Source of the DNA: Gaetbulibacter_B jejuensis
Lineage (GTDB): Bacteria; Bacteroidota; Bacteroidia; Flavobacteriales; Flavobacteriaceae
Length of the DNA stretch: 64,000 nucleotides
Assembly (NCBI RefSeq): GCF_039524015.1
Contig: NZ_BAAAGF010000002.1
Coordinates: 62,001-126,000, forward strand
Direction of reading: 5' to 3'
Shown here in pieces: positions 35,001-42,051 of the stretch; position 1 is the first letter of the stretch, and each line of letters opens with the position of its first letter. Below the pieces are notes generated by a model. The model saw nothing but the letters and a program-made list of their open reading frames with translations. It was not told the DNA's origin and searched no databases. Made by a program: the position numbers and the translations under genes.

Positions 35001-35538
35001 GAGTGTGCGTAGAGCAATGGCTATTCAGTTGATTATTAATAAGGAGTTAGGACTTGCTAAAAACGAAAACCCAATACAAGGGTCGTTTATTATAGAAGAG
35101 CTTACTGATTTGGTAGAAGAAGCGGTATTACTAGAGTTTGATAGAATTACAGAACGTGGTGGTGTACTTGGTGCCATGGAAACCATGTACCAACGTAGTA
35201 AAATTCAGGAGGAAAGCCTGTATTATGAGACTTTAAAGCACAATGGTGATTTTCCAATTATTGGTGTAAACACCTTCTTGAGTAGTAAAGGGTCGCCAAC
35301 GGTACAACCTGCTGAAGTTATAAGAGCAACAGAAGAGGAGAAGCAATACCAAATACAAACTCTTGAGAATTTACATAAGAGTAATGATACCAAGGTGTTG
35401 CTAAAAGCGCTTCAGCATAAAGCGATTAATAACGAAAACATTTTTGAAGCCTTAATGGATGTTTGTAAAGTGTGTTCTCTAGGGCAAATTACTGAAGCTT
35501 TATTTGAAGTAGGCGGACAGTATAGACGTAATATGTAG
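32095..35538 (+). CDS. icmF: fused adenosylcobalamin-dependent acyl-CoA mutase IcmF
   Basis: A 1147-residue fusion in the IcmF order: B12-binding domain first (DGHDAS at 23-28 is the cobalamin His motif, HLGHDRSVEEVV follows), then a MeaB-like G-protein chaperone (Walker A GTGGAGKSS near 205, VSVDPSKRKTGGALLGDRIR, NKFDKRG), then the mutase barrel (YPFKRTGEDPARMFAGEGG, SICCLDDAKKLYSGFN, NPITQLALTLSNGFTYVEYY). It interconverts isobutyryl-CoA and n-butyryl-CoA in valine and fatty-acid catabolism; the YPFKRTGE segment fits IcmF rather than methylmalonyl-CoA mutase. ATG at 32095 preferred over TTG at 32089. Single gene with its own promoter and terminator. Confidence 0.95.
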   Translation: MKQIPPYKPKYKVRIVTAASLFDGHDASINIMRRIIQSTGVEVIHLGHDRSVEEVVNTAIQEDANAICLTSYQGGHNEYFKYMYDLLKERGAGHIKIFGGGGGVILPSEIKELMDYGIARIYSPDDGREMGLQGMINDLVQQSDFAIGDQLNGEVATLEEKNPKAIARVISSAENFPEVAKEALDEIHEKNKTSKTPVLGITGTGGAGKSSLVDELVRRFLIDFPEKTIGIVSVDPSKRKTGGALLGDRIRMNAINSPRVYMRSLATRQSNLALSKYVNEAVEVLKAAHYDIIILETSGIGQSDTEILEHSDVSLYVMTPEFGAATQLEKIDMLDFADLVAINKFDKRGALDALRDVKKQYMRNHQLWDTNQDDLPVFGTIASQFNDPGMNTLYKAIMDKVVEKTDADLNSTFEISKEMSEKIFVIPPNRTRYLSEIAENNRAYDKTANEQVEVAQKLYGIYKTIGSVAGISNEKEYAFLDNKGINQDEILELVKSDNDKAFLDLLIKEFDRVKMNLDPYNWEVVIGWNEKVNKYKNPVYTFKVRDKEIKIDTHTESLSHTQIPKVALPKYQAWGDILRWTLQENVPGEFPYTSGLYPFKRTGEDPARMFAGEGGPERTNKRFHYVSQGMPAKRLSTAFDSVTLYGNDPDLRPDIYGKIGNAGVSICCLDDAKKLYSGFNLADVMTSVSMTINGPAPMLLGFFMNAAIDQQCELYIKENGLEKEVEAKIAKIYKEKGVERPKYNGELPEGNDGLGLFLLGVTGDQVLPQDVYHDIKTRTIAQVRGTVQADILKEDQAQNTCIFSTEFALRLMGDVQEYFIENNVRNFYSVSISGYHIAEAGANPITQLALTLSNGFTYVEYYLSRGMDINKFGPNLSFFFSNGIDPEYAVIGRVARKIWAKALKHKYGANPRAQMLKYHIQTSGRSLHAQEIDFNDIRTTLQALYAIYDNCNSLHTNAYDEAITTPTEESVRRAMAIQLIINKELGLAKNENPIQGSFIIEELTDLVEEAVLLEFDRITERGGVLGAMETMYQRSKIQEESLYYETLKHNGDFPIIGVNTFLSSKGSPTVQPAEVIRATEEEKQYQIQTLENLHKSNDTKVLLKALQHKAINNENIFEALMDVCKVCSLGQITEALFEVGGQYRRNM

Positions 35539-35564
35539 TGTGTTTTTACACCTTAAGATATAAG

Positions 35565-35594
35565 AATCCCGAGTGTTTACTCGGGATTTTTTAT
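35565..35594 (+). terminator. intrinsic terminator of icmF
   Basis: AATCCCGAGT / ACTCGGGATT 10-bp stem with a GTTT loop and following T run. Confidence 0.92.
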
Positions 35595-35613
35595 GGAGTT
35601 AACCTAACGTAAA

Positions 35614-35740
35614 GGGTTGTTTGTAAATTTGTATTGGTGTTTTTAATTTGCTACACGAGTAATTTATATAACTACTTAATCTTGCATAAGGCTATTACCA
35701 CCCATTTACACTTTACTAACCAAAAAATAATTTGATTTTG
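35614..35740 (+). repeat. 5' flank copy A (homologous to 36939-37053)
   Basis: By eye this stretch aligns with 36939-37053, at about two thirds identity over some 90 core bases, with a few small indels. Shared blocks include TTGTTT, TTTGCT, TACTT, CACCCATTT and AAAATAATTTG. Copy B runs into the start of the Imm22-like gene; the same part of copy A (about 35715-35745) lacks an open frame and looks like a decayed gene start. Confidence 0.55.
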
Positions 35741-35821
35741 TAGGAAATTTACCAAATAACTAATTCATTTGCTATATATTAGATTTTTTGAATGTACAAT
35801 TGTTAACCCAAAACAAACCCT

Positions 35822-36913
35822 ATGCAATACTTATACAACAAAAAACAGTCCTTATTATTTTTATTAATGCTAGTAGTTACTACTCATGTTTTTTATGCTC
35901 AAGAACCGCACAAGGAATATTATGATGATGGAACAGTATCTAGAACAGGTTACTATAAGGATGATAAACGCGTTGGCGAATGGAAATTTTATCATGAGAA
36001 TGGAAAATTAGCATTGGCAGGAAAGTTTGAAAACGGTAATACTGTTGGTGTGTGGAAAAGCTATACAGAAAGTGGTAAATTATTTGGTGAAGGACATTTT
36101 GAAAATGGCATTGAAATAGGTGAATGGAAGTATTATTATGAAACAGGTCAATTAGAAAAAGTAGTACTATATAATGCTAATGAACAGCTAGATGGCGTAT
36201 GGAAAAAATACCATGAGAATGGTAAGCTGGCTGCCGTAGGAACCTTTGAAAATAATATTCAGGTAGGGGAATGGAAAATATACCATGAAAATGGTCAATT
36301 AGCTGAAATAGGAGTTTTTGAAGCTGGTAAATATGAAGGTCTGTGGAAAGCTTATCATGAGAATGGTCAGCTATCTGGGATAGGGCATTATGAAAATGAT
36401 AAAACTACTGGTGAATGGAAACATTATCATGAAAACGGTCAATTATCTGAAATAGGATATACGGAAAATGGTAAAAAAATAGGTGAATGGAAATATTATT
36501 ATGGCAATGGCCAATTATATGAAATAGGAACTTTTGACGCTGAAGGATCACAAGGAGTGTGGAAGTCCTATCATGAAAATGGCCAATTATCAGCTGTCGG
36601 AATACGTGAAAATTATAAAAAAGATGGCGAATGGAAACATTATCACGATAATGGGCAGTTACAGGAATTTGGGAATTTTACTAACGGTAAAGCCACAGGA
36701 GAGTGGAAAATTTATCATAGAAACAATGCTCTTTACCAAATAAGACTATGGGATGATGGTAAGTTTATGGATATTATTTCTTGTTATGATAATAAAGGCA
36801 ATAAACTAGACAAAGGCACCTTGGTACATGGTAATGGTACTGTAAATTATTATGATGAAAACGGTAAACTAACCGAAACAAAAACATTTGTAGATGGAGT
36901 AGCTAAAGAATAA
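35822..36913 (+). CDS. secreted MORN/YwqK-type repeat protein
   Basis: A 363-residue exported protein: signal peptide about 1-26 (ends FYAQ), then eleven tandem 24-residue units (one of 25) from residue 52, each of the form G(E/V/L)WK-YHENGQL--IG-FENGK. This is the MORN-2 pattern that databases often label 'toxin-antitoxin system YwqK family antitoxin'. GEWK and GVWK units largely alternate. The repeats also exist at DNA level (72-bp period). The tail (about 320-363) has two more divergent repeats (GNGTVNYYDENGKLTETKTF). The protein is exported here, so a plain cytoplasmic antitoxin role is doubtful. Sits with an Imm22-like gene. Confidence 0.88.
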   Translation: MQYLYNKKQSLLFLLMLVVTTHVFYAQEPHKEYYDDGTVSRTGYYKDDKRVGEWKFYHENGKLALAGKFENGNTVGVWKSYTESGKLFGEGHFENGIEIGEWKYYYETGQLEKVVLYNANEQLDGVWKKYHENGKLAAVGTFENNIQVGEWKIYHENGQLAEIGVFEAGKYEGLWKAYHENGQLSGIGHYENDKTTGEWKHYHENGQLSEIGYTENGKKIGEWKYYYGNGQLYEIGTFDAEGSQGVWKSYHENGQLSAVGIRENYKKDGEWKHYHDNGQLQEFGNFTNGKATGEWKIYHRNNALYQIRLWDDGKFMDIISCYDNKGNKLDKGTLVHGNGTVNYYDENGKLTETKTFVDGVAKE

Positions 36914-36938
36914 GATGCTATCAATATATTATTTAATG

Positions 36939-37053
36939 CGTTGTTTTTGGTTTGTATTTGCTTCATTAGTAGTTTAGATATTTACTTCATTTTATAACAA
37001 AACCATTATCACCCATTTTAAACCTTGATAACAAAAAAAATAATTTGCGTTTG
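36939..37053 (+). repeat. 5' flank copy B (homologous to 35614-35740)
   Basis: Second copy of the flank, directly before and into the Imm22-like coding start. See copy A for shared blocks. Confidence 0.55.
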
Positions 37054-37441
37054 GATTGGAACTTTTGAAGTTGAAACTTCACTTTACCAAGACTATTTAA
37101 CTATAAGTTACGACGATGATGATATGACAGAGTCCGCATTTGGGACTGACACTGGGTTAGGTTATTATGATGAGGATTTTATGGAAAGTTGGTGGTTTAA
37201 CCACTTGGACCTATCGACATTAATGGCGTATAAGAAAGACTTATTGGATGCTGATTATTTTTTTGATTCACTAATTGCTGAACTACAAACAAGAGACTTA
37301 AGTACTAGACATTCTATTTTATTTTTGTTTGGAGAAACTGGTGAGCACCCAACCAATGAGATGTTGTTTGAATACACTGGAGCAACTAAAGCTGGTTCGC
37401 CTATTGAGTTTGTTTTTAAAAAGGAATATGAACCTAAATAA
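37025..37441 (+). CDS. Imm22-like immunity protein
   Basis: A 138-residue cytoplasmic acidic protein. The opening KKIICVWIGTFEVETSLYQD, the SYDDDDMTESAFGTDTG loop, YDEDFMESWWFNHLDLSTLM and the final strand EFVFKKE match the pattern of immunity protein 22, a family found beside polymorphic toxins. The start is TTG; no ATG is available before the conserved first strand. No toxin gene is in the window, so it is an orphan immunity gene that may protect against a neighbour's toxin. The family call is from memory and moderately sure. Confidence 0.7.
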   Translation: MITKKIICVWIGTFEVETSLYQDYLTISYDDDDMTESAFGTDTGLGYYDEDFMESWWFNHLDLSTLMAYKKDLLDADYFFDSLIAELQTRDLSTRHSILFLFGETGEHPTNEMLFEYTGATKAGSPIEFVFKKEYEPK

Positions 37442-37525
37442 AAAGATTTATTATATTAGTTGCTTAAGCAGGCAATAGCACTTGTTGCGTATTGAGCCCA
37501 TATTAATTTAAATTATTATATTTTA

Positions 37526-37936
37526 ATGAAAATCATTTTATTGATTGCCTTAACTTCAGTGTGTTTTGTAGGTAGTATTAACTCACAAAATATCAAATTC
37601 AAAAAAGGAAAAGTACTTATTGATAAAGTTGAATGCTTGGACTATGATGGAGATGCCAACAATGTTGAGCTCATAACAACTGATGGAGAGCAAACCATTT
37701 TCTTGAAGTTTATAAGGACAGGAGTAGGGCATAATGGTGGATTGTATACCAAAGTTATTTTTGTTGAACAGGAAAAGTCGTTTACTTCAAAGTCTTATAT
37801 TTTTTCTAGAAAATTATTGGTTAAAAAACTTTTAGCAGCCGAAGTTCTAAAGAACTGTGCTATTGATGAAAGTAAAATAGATAAGTTTATCCTTAAATAT
37901 GATGAGGGTATTGAAGACTCGTTGATACGACACTAA
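37526..37936 (+). CDS. small secreted protein, unknown
   Basis: A 136-residue exported protein with a signal peptide of about 20 residues (MKIILLIALTSVCFVGSINS). The mature part begins QNIKFKKGKVLIDKVECLDY and contains beta strands NVELITTDGEQTIFLKFI, then a helix rich in Lys (KLLVKKLLAAEVLKN). Two Cys are spread in the mature part (Cys37, about Cys112) and may pair. No known domain. Lies 84 bp after the Imm22-like gene, same strand, and is probably part of the same accessory block. Confidence 0.65.
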   Translation: MKIILLIALTSVCFVGSINSQNIKFKKGKVLIDKVECLDYDGDANNVELITTDGEQTIFLKFIRTGVGHNGGLYTKVIFVEQEKSFTSKSYIFSRKLLVKKLLAAEVLKNCAIDESKIDKFILKYDEGIEDSLIRH

Positions 37937-37989
37937 ATTGCTTTATATAATAGAGTTAGTAAGCTATTGTTGTTAATTAAACCTACATA

Positions 37990-38385
37990 TTACAACGTCA
38001 GCATCCAAGTATGTTGAAGCTTTTTAAAGGTTTTAAGTTCGCGTCTTAATAATGGGATGTAGTCTTTACCGTTACTGTTACATTTTTCTAAACGACGACA
38101 GTTGCTGTACAAACGATTGGTAAGCTGTCTTACCGATGCCATGTGTTTGTGTTTTTTATCTGTGTGACGTTCTTGTTCGGCTTTAGCGATTTCAGGTGCT
38201 AAAGAAATAGACTGTTGTACGATGTCTCCAGAGAAGTAGATGTGTTCGTTTTCTGAACCATCTTTATGCAAATACGACAAATCGTGGTTTAAGTAGGTAG
38301 AGATGCTTCTAGATAGAACAAAAATATCCATAGCCTTTTGATATATAGGCAATTCTGATAGATGAGATGGTAAATGAGGTAACAT
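37990..38385 (-). CDS. helical bundle protein
   Basis: A 131-residue cytoplasmic protein of four predicted helices (PIYQKAMDIFVLSRSISTYL, GDIVQQSISLAPEIAKAEQE, HMASVRQLTNRLYSNCRRLE, YIPLLRRELKTFKKLQHTWM). The layout recalls the S23/bAvd four-helix-bundle family, but no reverse transcriptase or variable repeat is near. ATG at 38385 preferred over TTG at 38400 as it follows a -7 box (38408-38415) at normal distance. Divergent from the AsnC regulator. Confidence 0.7.
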   Translation of the reverse strand: MLPHLPSHLSELPIYQKAMDIFVLSRSISTYLNHDLSYLHKDGSENEHIYFSGDIVQQSISLAPEIAKAEQERHTDKKHKHMASVRQLTNRLYSNCRRLEKCNSNGKDYIPLLRRELKTFKKLQHTWMLTL

Positions 38386-38407
38386 AGTATATAATAGCAA
38401 TTTATAT

Positions 38408-38467
38408 CAAAATTAAGCACAAGAATTGAGATTCTACTTTTGATATTAAAGCAATATGTTATATTTG
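38408..38467. promoter_or_regulatory. divergent promoter pair
   Basis: On the minus strand TAATTTTG (38415-38408) precedes the helical-bundle gene by 22 bases. On the plus strand TTTG (38439-38442), N17, TATATTTG (38460-38467) precedes the AsnC gene by 36 bases and fits both elements of the Bacteroidota promoter. Confidence 0.6.
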
Positions 38468-38503
38468 CTTTAAATATTAAGTTATTTTTTAATTTCTCTT
38501 TAA

Positions 38504-38947
38504 ATGAGTATAGATAGATTAAACTGGAAGATTTTAAAGTGTTTGCAGGACAATGCAAGACAGTCTAATGCTGAAATTGGTAGGCAAGTTGGTATTACCT
38601 CGCCAGCAGTTTCGGAGCGTATAAAAAAGATGGAAGATGCAGGTATTATTGAAGACTATTACACATCAGTTTCTTACTTTGAAGCAGGTTATCAATTAAA
38701 AGCTATTATTACCTTACGTGCTTTTATGGGAAAGCTAAAGCCTTTTTTTGAGAAGGTAAAAACTTATGATGAGGTGTTGAACTGCTATCGTATTACAGGA
38801 AACGAAAATATTGTAATGGAAGTGGTACTTAAAAACCAAAAGCATTTAGAAACCTTTATTGACCAGTTGATTATATATGGAGAAACCAAAACGCAAATAG
38901 TACTTTCGCAAGTGGTAAAGAATGGAGCGATAAAGCCATTGAAGTAA
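38504..38947 (+). CDS. Lrp/AsnC family transcriptional regulator
   Basis: A 147-residue regulator: N-terminal winged helix-turn-helix about 1-55 (LNWKILKCLQDNARQSNAEI, VGITSPAVSERIKKMEDAGI), then the RAM ligand-binding domain about 63-140 (AIITLRAFMGKLKPFFEKV, CYRITGNENIVMEVVLKN). Family members sense amino acids and form octamers. Convergent with the YpdA/MFS operon (stop-to-stop gap 11 bp); it may control that operon but nothing in the sequence shows it. Confidence 0.94.
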   Translation: MSIDRLNWKILKCLQDNARQSNAEIGRQVGITSPAVSERIKKMEDAGIIEDYYTSVSYFEAGYQLKAIITLRAFMGKLKPFFEKVKTYDEVLNCYRITGNENIVMEVVLKNQKHLETFIDQLIIYGETKTQIVLSQVVKNGAIKPLK

Positions 38948-38958
38948 TGGCCTTATCG

Positions 38959-39924
38959 TTATAGGTTAGTTTCCATATGCTCAGCAATTAGTTTAGCATG
39001 TACTCTTGAGTTTTCAATAAACCATTTGTGGGTTTCGGTTCCTCCACAAATTACACCTGCAAGGTAGAGTCCTTGTACGTTGCTTTCCATGGTATCAGGA
39101 TTGTACTGAGGAAAGAAATTTCCATCATTAGACAAGGTAACTCCTGCTTGTTCTAAAAACTGAAAGTTAGGTTGGTAGCCTGTGAGTGCCACTACATAGT
39201 CGTTAGCAATGGTTTCAGTGCCCTTAGGTGTGGAAATGATTACCTGATGTGGTGTAATTTCTTTGATTTCGGAATTAAAATAGGCTTTAATGCTACCTTC
39301 TTCAATTCTGTTAATGATATCAGGTCTTACCCAATATTTTACACGTTCGCCAATAGCTCCTTTACGTACTACCATAGTAACGTTTCCACCTTTACGCCAA
39401 ATTTCAAGTGCAGCATCAACTGCAGAATTGCTAGCACCAACCACAATAACATCTTGCAAACTAAAAGGATGAGCTTCTTTGTAGTAGTGCGATACCTTAG
39501 GTAAGGACTCACCAGGAACATTTAAAAGTTTTGGGATGTCGTAAAACCCTGTGGCGATCACTACTTTTTTTGCACTGTAGTTGGTTTTGTTTGAGGTAAC
39601 CTGAAATTGGTTGTTTTGCTTTTGTATGGCTGTTACTTCTTCATACAGGTTTATGTTGAGCGTGTTAGATGTTGCTACACGACGGTAATATTCCAAGGCC
39701 TCGTCTCTATTTGGTTTTGGGTTATTGCTTATAAATGGAATGTTGTCGATTTCCAAACGCTCCGAAGTGGAGAAAAAGGTCATGTTTAAAGGGTAGTTAA
39801 ACAAAGAGTTGGTGAGTGCGCCTTTTTCGAGCACGATATAATTCCAACCTCTTTTCTCACATTCCAAAGCGCAGGCAATTCCAATAGGACCTGCTCCAAT
39901 AATTAGTATATCTGTTTGTGTCAT
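38959..39924 (-). CDS. YpdA-family NAD(P)-dependent FAD disulfide reductase
   Basis: A 321-residue flavoprotein: FAD site DILIIGAGPIGIACALECEK (about 5-24), NAD(P) site VIVVGASNSAVDAALEI (about 160-176), FAD-contact motif ALTGYQP and GLYLAGVICGGTETHKWFIE near the end. It lacks the thioredoxin-reductase CxxC pair and matches YpdA, the putative bacillithiol disulfide reductase. Bacillithiol is known in Bacteroidota. Second gene in an operon with the MFS transporter, 27 bp downstream of it. Confidence 0.93.
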   Translation of the reverse strand: MTQTDILIIGAGPIGIACALECEKRGWNYIVLEKGALTNSLFNYPLNMTFFSTSERLEIDNIPFISNNPKPNRDEALEYYRRVATSNTLNINLYEEVTAIQKQNNQFQVTSNKTNYSAKKVVIATGFYDIPKLLNVPGESLPKVSHYYKEAHPFSLQDVIVVGASNSAVDAALEIWRKGGNVTMVVRKGAIGERVKYWVRPDIINRIEEGSIKAYFNSEIKEITPHQVIISTPKGTETIANDYVVALTGYQPNFQFLEQAGVTLSNDGNFFPQYNPDTMESNVQGLYLAGVICGGTETHKWFIENSRVHAKLIAEHMETNL

Positions 39925-39951
39925 TAGTATTGTGTTGCTACTAAATTAAGG

Positions 39952-41184
39952 TTATTCTTCTATTTTTTGAAATCTCATTTTACGCTTTAACATTAAAAGT
40001 ATGGCAATACATATTACCATCACTAAAGACACAATGTACCATGTGTTGGTAAAGCCTACTAATTCCACCATGTGCATTCCTGAATTGTGCCCAAAGATAT
40101 GTGCTATAGCAAACGCCATACTGTATAAAGCCATGTATTCGCCTTGGTTGCCTTGTTTTGCACGTTTTAAGGCAAAAGCATTAGAAAATGGGAAGGCAAT
40201 CATTTCGCCAATGGTCATAAACAACATCCCAATAACCAATACACCAACCCAAGCAGTAACATTAAGCACAATAAAGCTTATAAGTGTTAATACAGCTCCA
40301 AAGGCTACTAAACCTGTTTTGGTGTATTTAGGAGATTCGAGCCATTTTACTAGAGGCATTTCAAATACAGCAATTAATAAACCGTTCATTCCCATGAGTA
40401 ATCCTATTTTAAACTCTGATAGTACATGTACGTCTTTGTAGTACAGTGGCATTGTTGAGAAGTACTGAAGAAAGGCAATACTAAATAATACCATAGCTAC
40501 TAAAAAGATAATGTACTTTCCGTCTTTATAAGCCGATTTAGGGTTTTGAGAAACAATGTTATCCTGAACTTTGGCAGTTTTAGGGTTGAGTACCTTGAGT
40601 AATAGGAAACCTGCAGCTATACAAGTAATACCATCTACCCAAAACAAACCACCATAACCCAATGTAGCAATAATTAATCCGCCAATGGCAGGACCAGCAG
40701 AAAATCCAAGGTTAATAGCCAAACGAATAAGTGTTACTGAGCGTGTTTTGTTTTCAGGCTTACTGTAAGCACTTAATGCTACAAACATTGCAGGACGAAA
40801 CATATCGGCTACTGCAAGGAGTAAAAATATACCTAGCATGATACCATAGTAGGTGCTTATAAATTGTAAGCCAATGAATAGAAGTCCTGACAATACTAAA
40901 CTAATTACCATTACTTTGTAATACCCAATTTTGTCGGTGAGTTTGCCACCAAGCCAAGACCCAACTACCGAACCTGCACCAAAAGCACTCATAATCATAC
41001 CAACATCAGAAAGACTAAAGTCTAAGCTTTTATTGAGATATAACGATAAAAACGGAATAACCATGGTACCAGCTCTGTTAATGAGTGTAATGAGCGATAA
41101 CCACCATACTTCTTTAGACAACCCACTAAATGTGTTTAGGTAGGGTTGTAATAACTTGTTGTTTAAAAAATAAATAAATTTCAT
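39952..41184 (-). CDS. MFS transporter, drug-exporter type
   Basis: A 410-residue protein with twelve predicted spans in the major-facilitator arrangement; between spans 2 and 3 the motif GSWLGGKLTDKIGYYKVM matches the G-x-L-a-D-r-x-G loop. Spans 4-5 (RPAMFVALSAYSKPENKTR, GFSAGPAIGGLI) follow the drug-export MFS pattern, MdtH-like. Upstream a 190-nt leader with a small frame and a terminator suggests attenuation. Cotranscribed with the YpdA reductase, so export of a thiol adduct or a thiol-linked drug is a plausible but unproven link. Confidence 0.9.
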   Translation of the reverse strand: MKFIYFLNNKLLQPYLNTFSGLSKEVWWLSLITLINRAGTMVIPFLSLYLNKSLDFSLSDVGMIMSAFGAGSVVGSWLGGKLTDKIGYYKVMVISLVLSGLLFIGLQFISTYYGIMLGIFLLLAVADMFRPAMFVALSAYSKPENKTRSVTLIRLAINLGFSAGPAIGGLIIATLGYGGLFWVDGITCIAAGFLLLKVLNPKTAKVQDNIVSQNPKSAYKDGKYIIFLVAMVLFSIAFLQYFSTMPLYYKDVHVLSEFKIGLLMGMNGLLIAVFEMPLVKWLESPKYTKTGLVAFGAVLTLISFIVLNVTAWVGVLVIGMLFMTIGEMIAFPFSNAFALKRAKQGNQGEYMALYSMAFAIAHIFGHNSGMHMVELVGFTNTWYIVSLVMVICIAILLMLKRKMRFQKIEE

Positions 41185-41209
41185 TGTTTGATTGATTGTT
41201 ATAAAAGTA

Positions 41210-41370
41210 AAAAGTCCGACGCTAGCGTCAGACTTTTCTATATTGATTAATTGTATTCAACTATCACTACAATATATAGCAAGCCCGACTTCGTTGAGAA
41301 GAGGTATATTTTTGCTTTACAATTGTATTACAGTTGAACATGATTTTTTCTTTATTGCTCTTCAAAGCTA
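41210..41370 (-). promoter_or_regulatory. leader of MFS operon: promoter, 24-codon frame, terminator-like stem
   Basis: On the minus strand an exact -7 box TAGCTTTG (41370-41363) is followed by a small frame of 24 codons (41341-41267, starts MFNCNTIVKQKY) and then a stem AAAAGTCTGACGC / GCGTCGGACTTTT (41237-41210, one mismatch) with a T run, 26 bases before the MFS ATG. TTCAACT in the frame start and AGTTGAA further down can pair. This is the outline of a leader-peptide attenuator. Translation of the frame is unproven; alternatively a 150-nt small RNA. Confidence 0.4.
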
Positions 41371-41390
41371 GGTAAAAAAAGTTTAAGTTG

Positions 41391-41398
41391 TATTTTTG
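41391..41398 (+). promoter_or_regulatory. -7 element TATTTTTG of the DUF1684 gene
   Basis: Exact TAnnTTTG match, 20 bases before the ATG at 41419. The in-frame TTG at 41401 is too close to be the start. Confidence 0.5.
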
Positions 41399-41418
41399 AA
41401 TTGAAAAAATTAACCCAA

Positions 41419-42018
41419 ATGAGAAAAGTTATTGCATTTTTAGTGTTGGTATTAGTCTTAGGTTGTCATCAAGGAAAAGAACCGATTGTTGGTGAGACCG
41501 AGTTTCAAAAGAAGATGAATGCTGATTTTAGAGATGCAACAAGTTCGCCACTTAAAGGAAGAGCTAAAAAGAATTTTAAGGGACTTGATTTTTTTAAGTT
41601 TGACTCAGCTTATGTAGTTACTGCTCAATTAAAGCGTACACCAGACTCTAAGTGGTTTAATATGAAAACGAATACAGACCGTTTATCTAGAGAGCGTGTT
41701 TATGGTATTTTGACGTTTGAGTTACAAGGGCAAACTTATCAGTTGAATGTATACCAAGGCGAAGATTCTATTACTAGCGAAGATCAGCAAGATTATTTGT
41801 TTTTACCTTTTTTAGACAACACAAATGGAGAGACGACCTATGGAGGCGGACGTTATATTGATTTAAAAATTCCTGAAGGCGACACTATTGTGGTTGATTT
41901 TAACAAAGCTTATAACCCTTATTGTGCTTACAATGAGAACTACTCTTGCCCAATTGTACCAAGAGTAAATTACTTAGATACTAACATACAAGCAGGTGTG
42001 AAGGCATATAAAAAATAA
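41419..42018 (+). CDS. DUF1684 family lipoprotein
   Basis: A 199-residue lipoprotein (lipobox LVLGC, Cys16). The mature part carries the DUF1684 landmarks: EFQKKMNADFRDATSSPL (about 24-41), GLDFFKFDSAYVVTA, YGILTFELQGQTYQLNVYQ, LFLPFLDNTNGETTYGGGRY, VDFNKAYNPYCAYNENYSCP. Function unknown; the family fold is thought to be enzyme-like. The start was moved to ATG to keep a 15-residue signal peptide. Confidence 0.88.
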   Translation: MRKVIAFLVLVLVLGCHQGKEPIVGETEFQKKMNADFRDATSSPLKGRAKKNFKGLDFFKFDSAYVVTAQLKRTPDSKWFNMKTNTDRLSRERVYGILTFELQGQTYQLNVYQGEDSITSEDQQDYLFLPFLDNTNGETTYGGGRYIDLKIPEGDTIVVDFNKAYNPYCAYNENYSCPIVPRVNYLDTNIQAGVKAYKK

Positions 42019-42047
42019 AAGCGCCATTTTAAACGACGCTTTTATTT
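42013..42047. terminator. bidirectional intrinsic terminator
   Basis: 11-bp stem AAATAAAAGCG / CGCTTTTATTT between two convergent genes; A/T runs on both sides. Confidence 0.8.
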
Positions 42048-42051
42048 AAGA

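Noticed and set aside
35822..36913. Simple 'YwqK antitoxin' reading of the MORN protein
   Set aside because: It has a signal peptide and no toxin partner; the label describes the repeats rather than a function.
35594..37990. Integron attC-like sites around the immunity genes
   Set aside because: The homologous flanks lack GTTRRRY/RYYYAAC core sites and the imperfect hairpin of attC, and no integrase is near.
37990..38385. Diversity-generating retroelement accessory protein (bAvd)
   Set aside because: Only the four-helix shape is shared; no reverse transcriptase, template repeat or variable repeat is seen.
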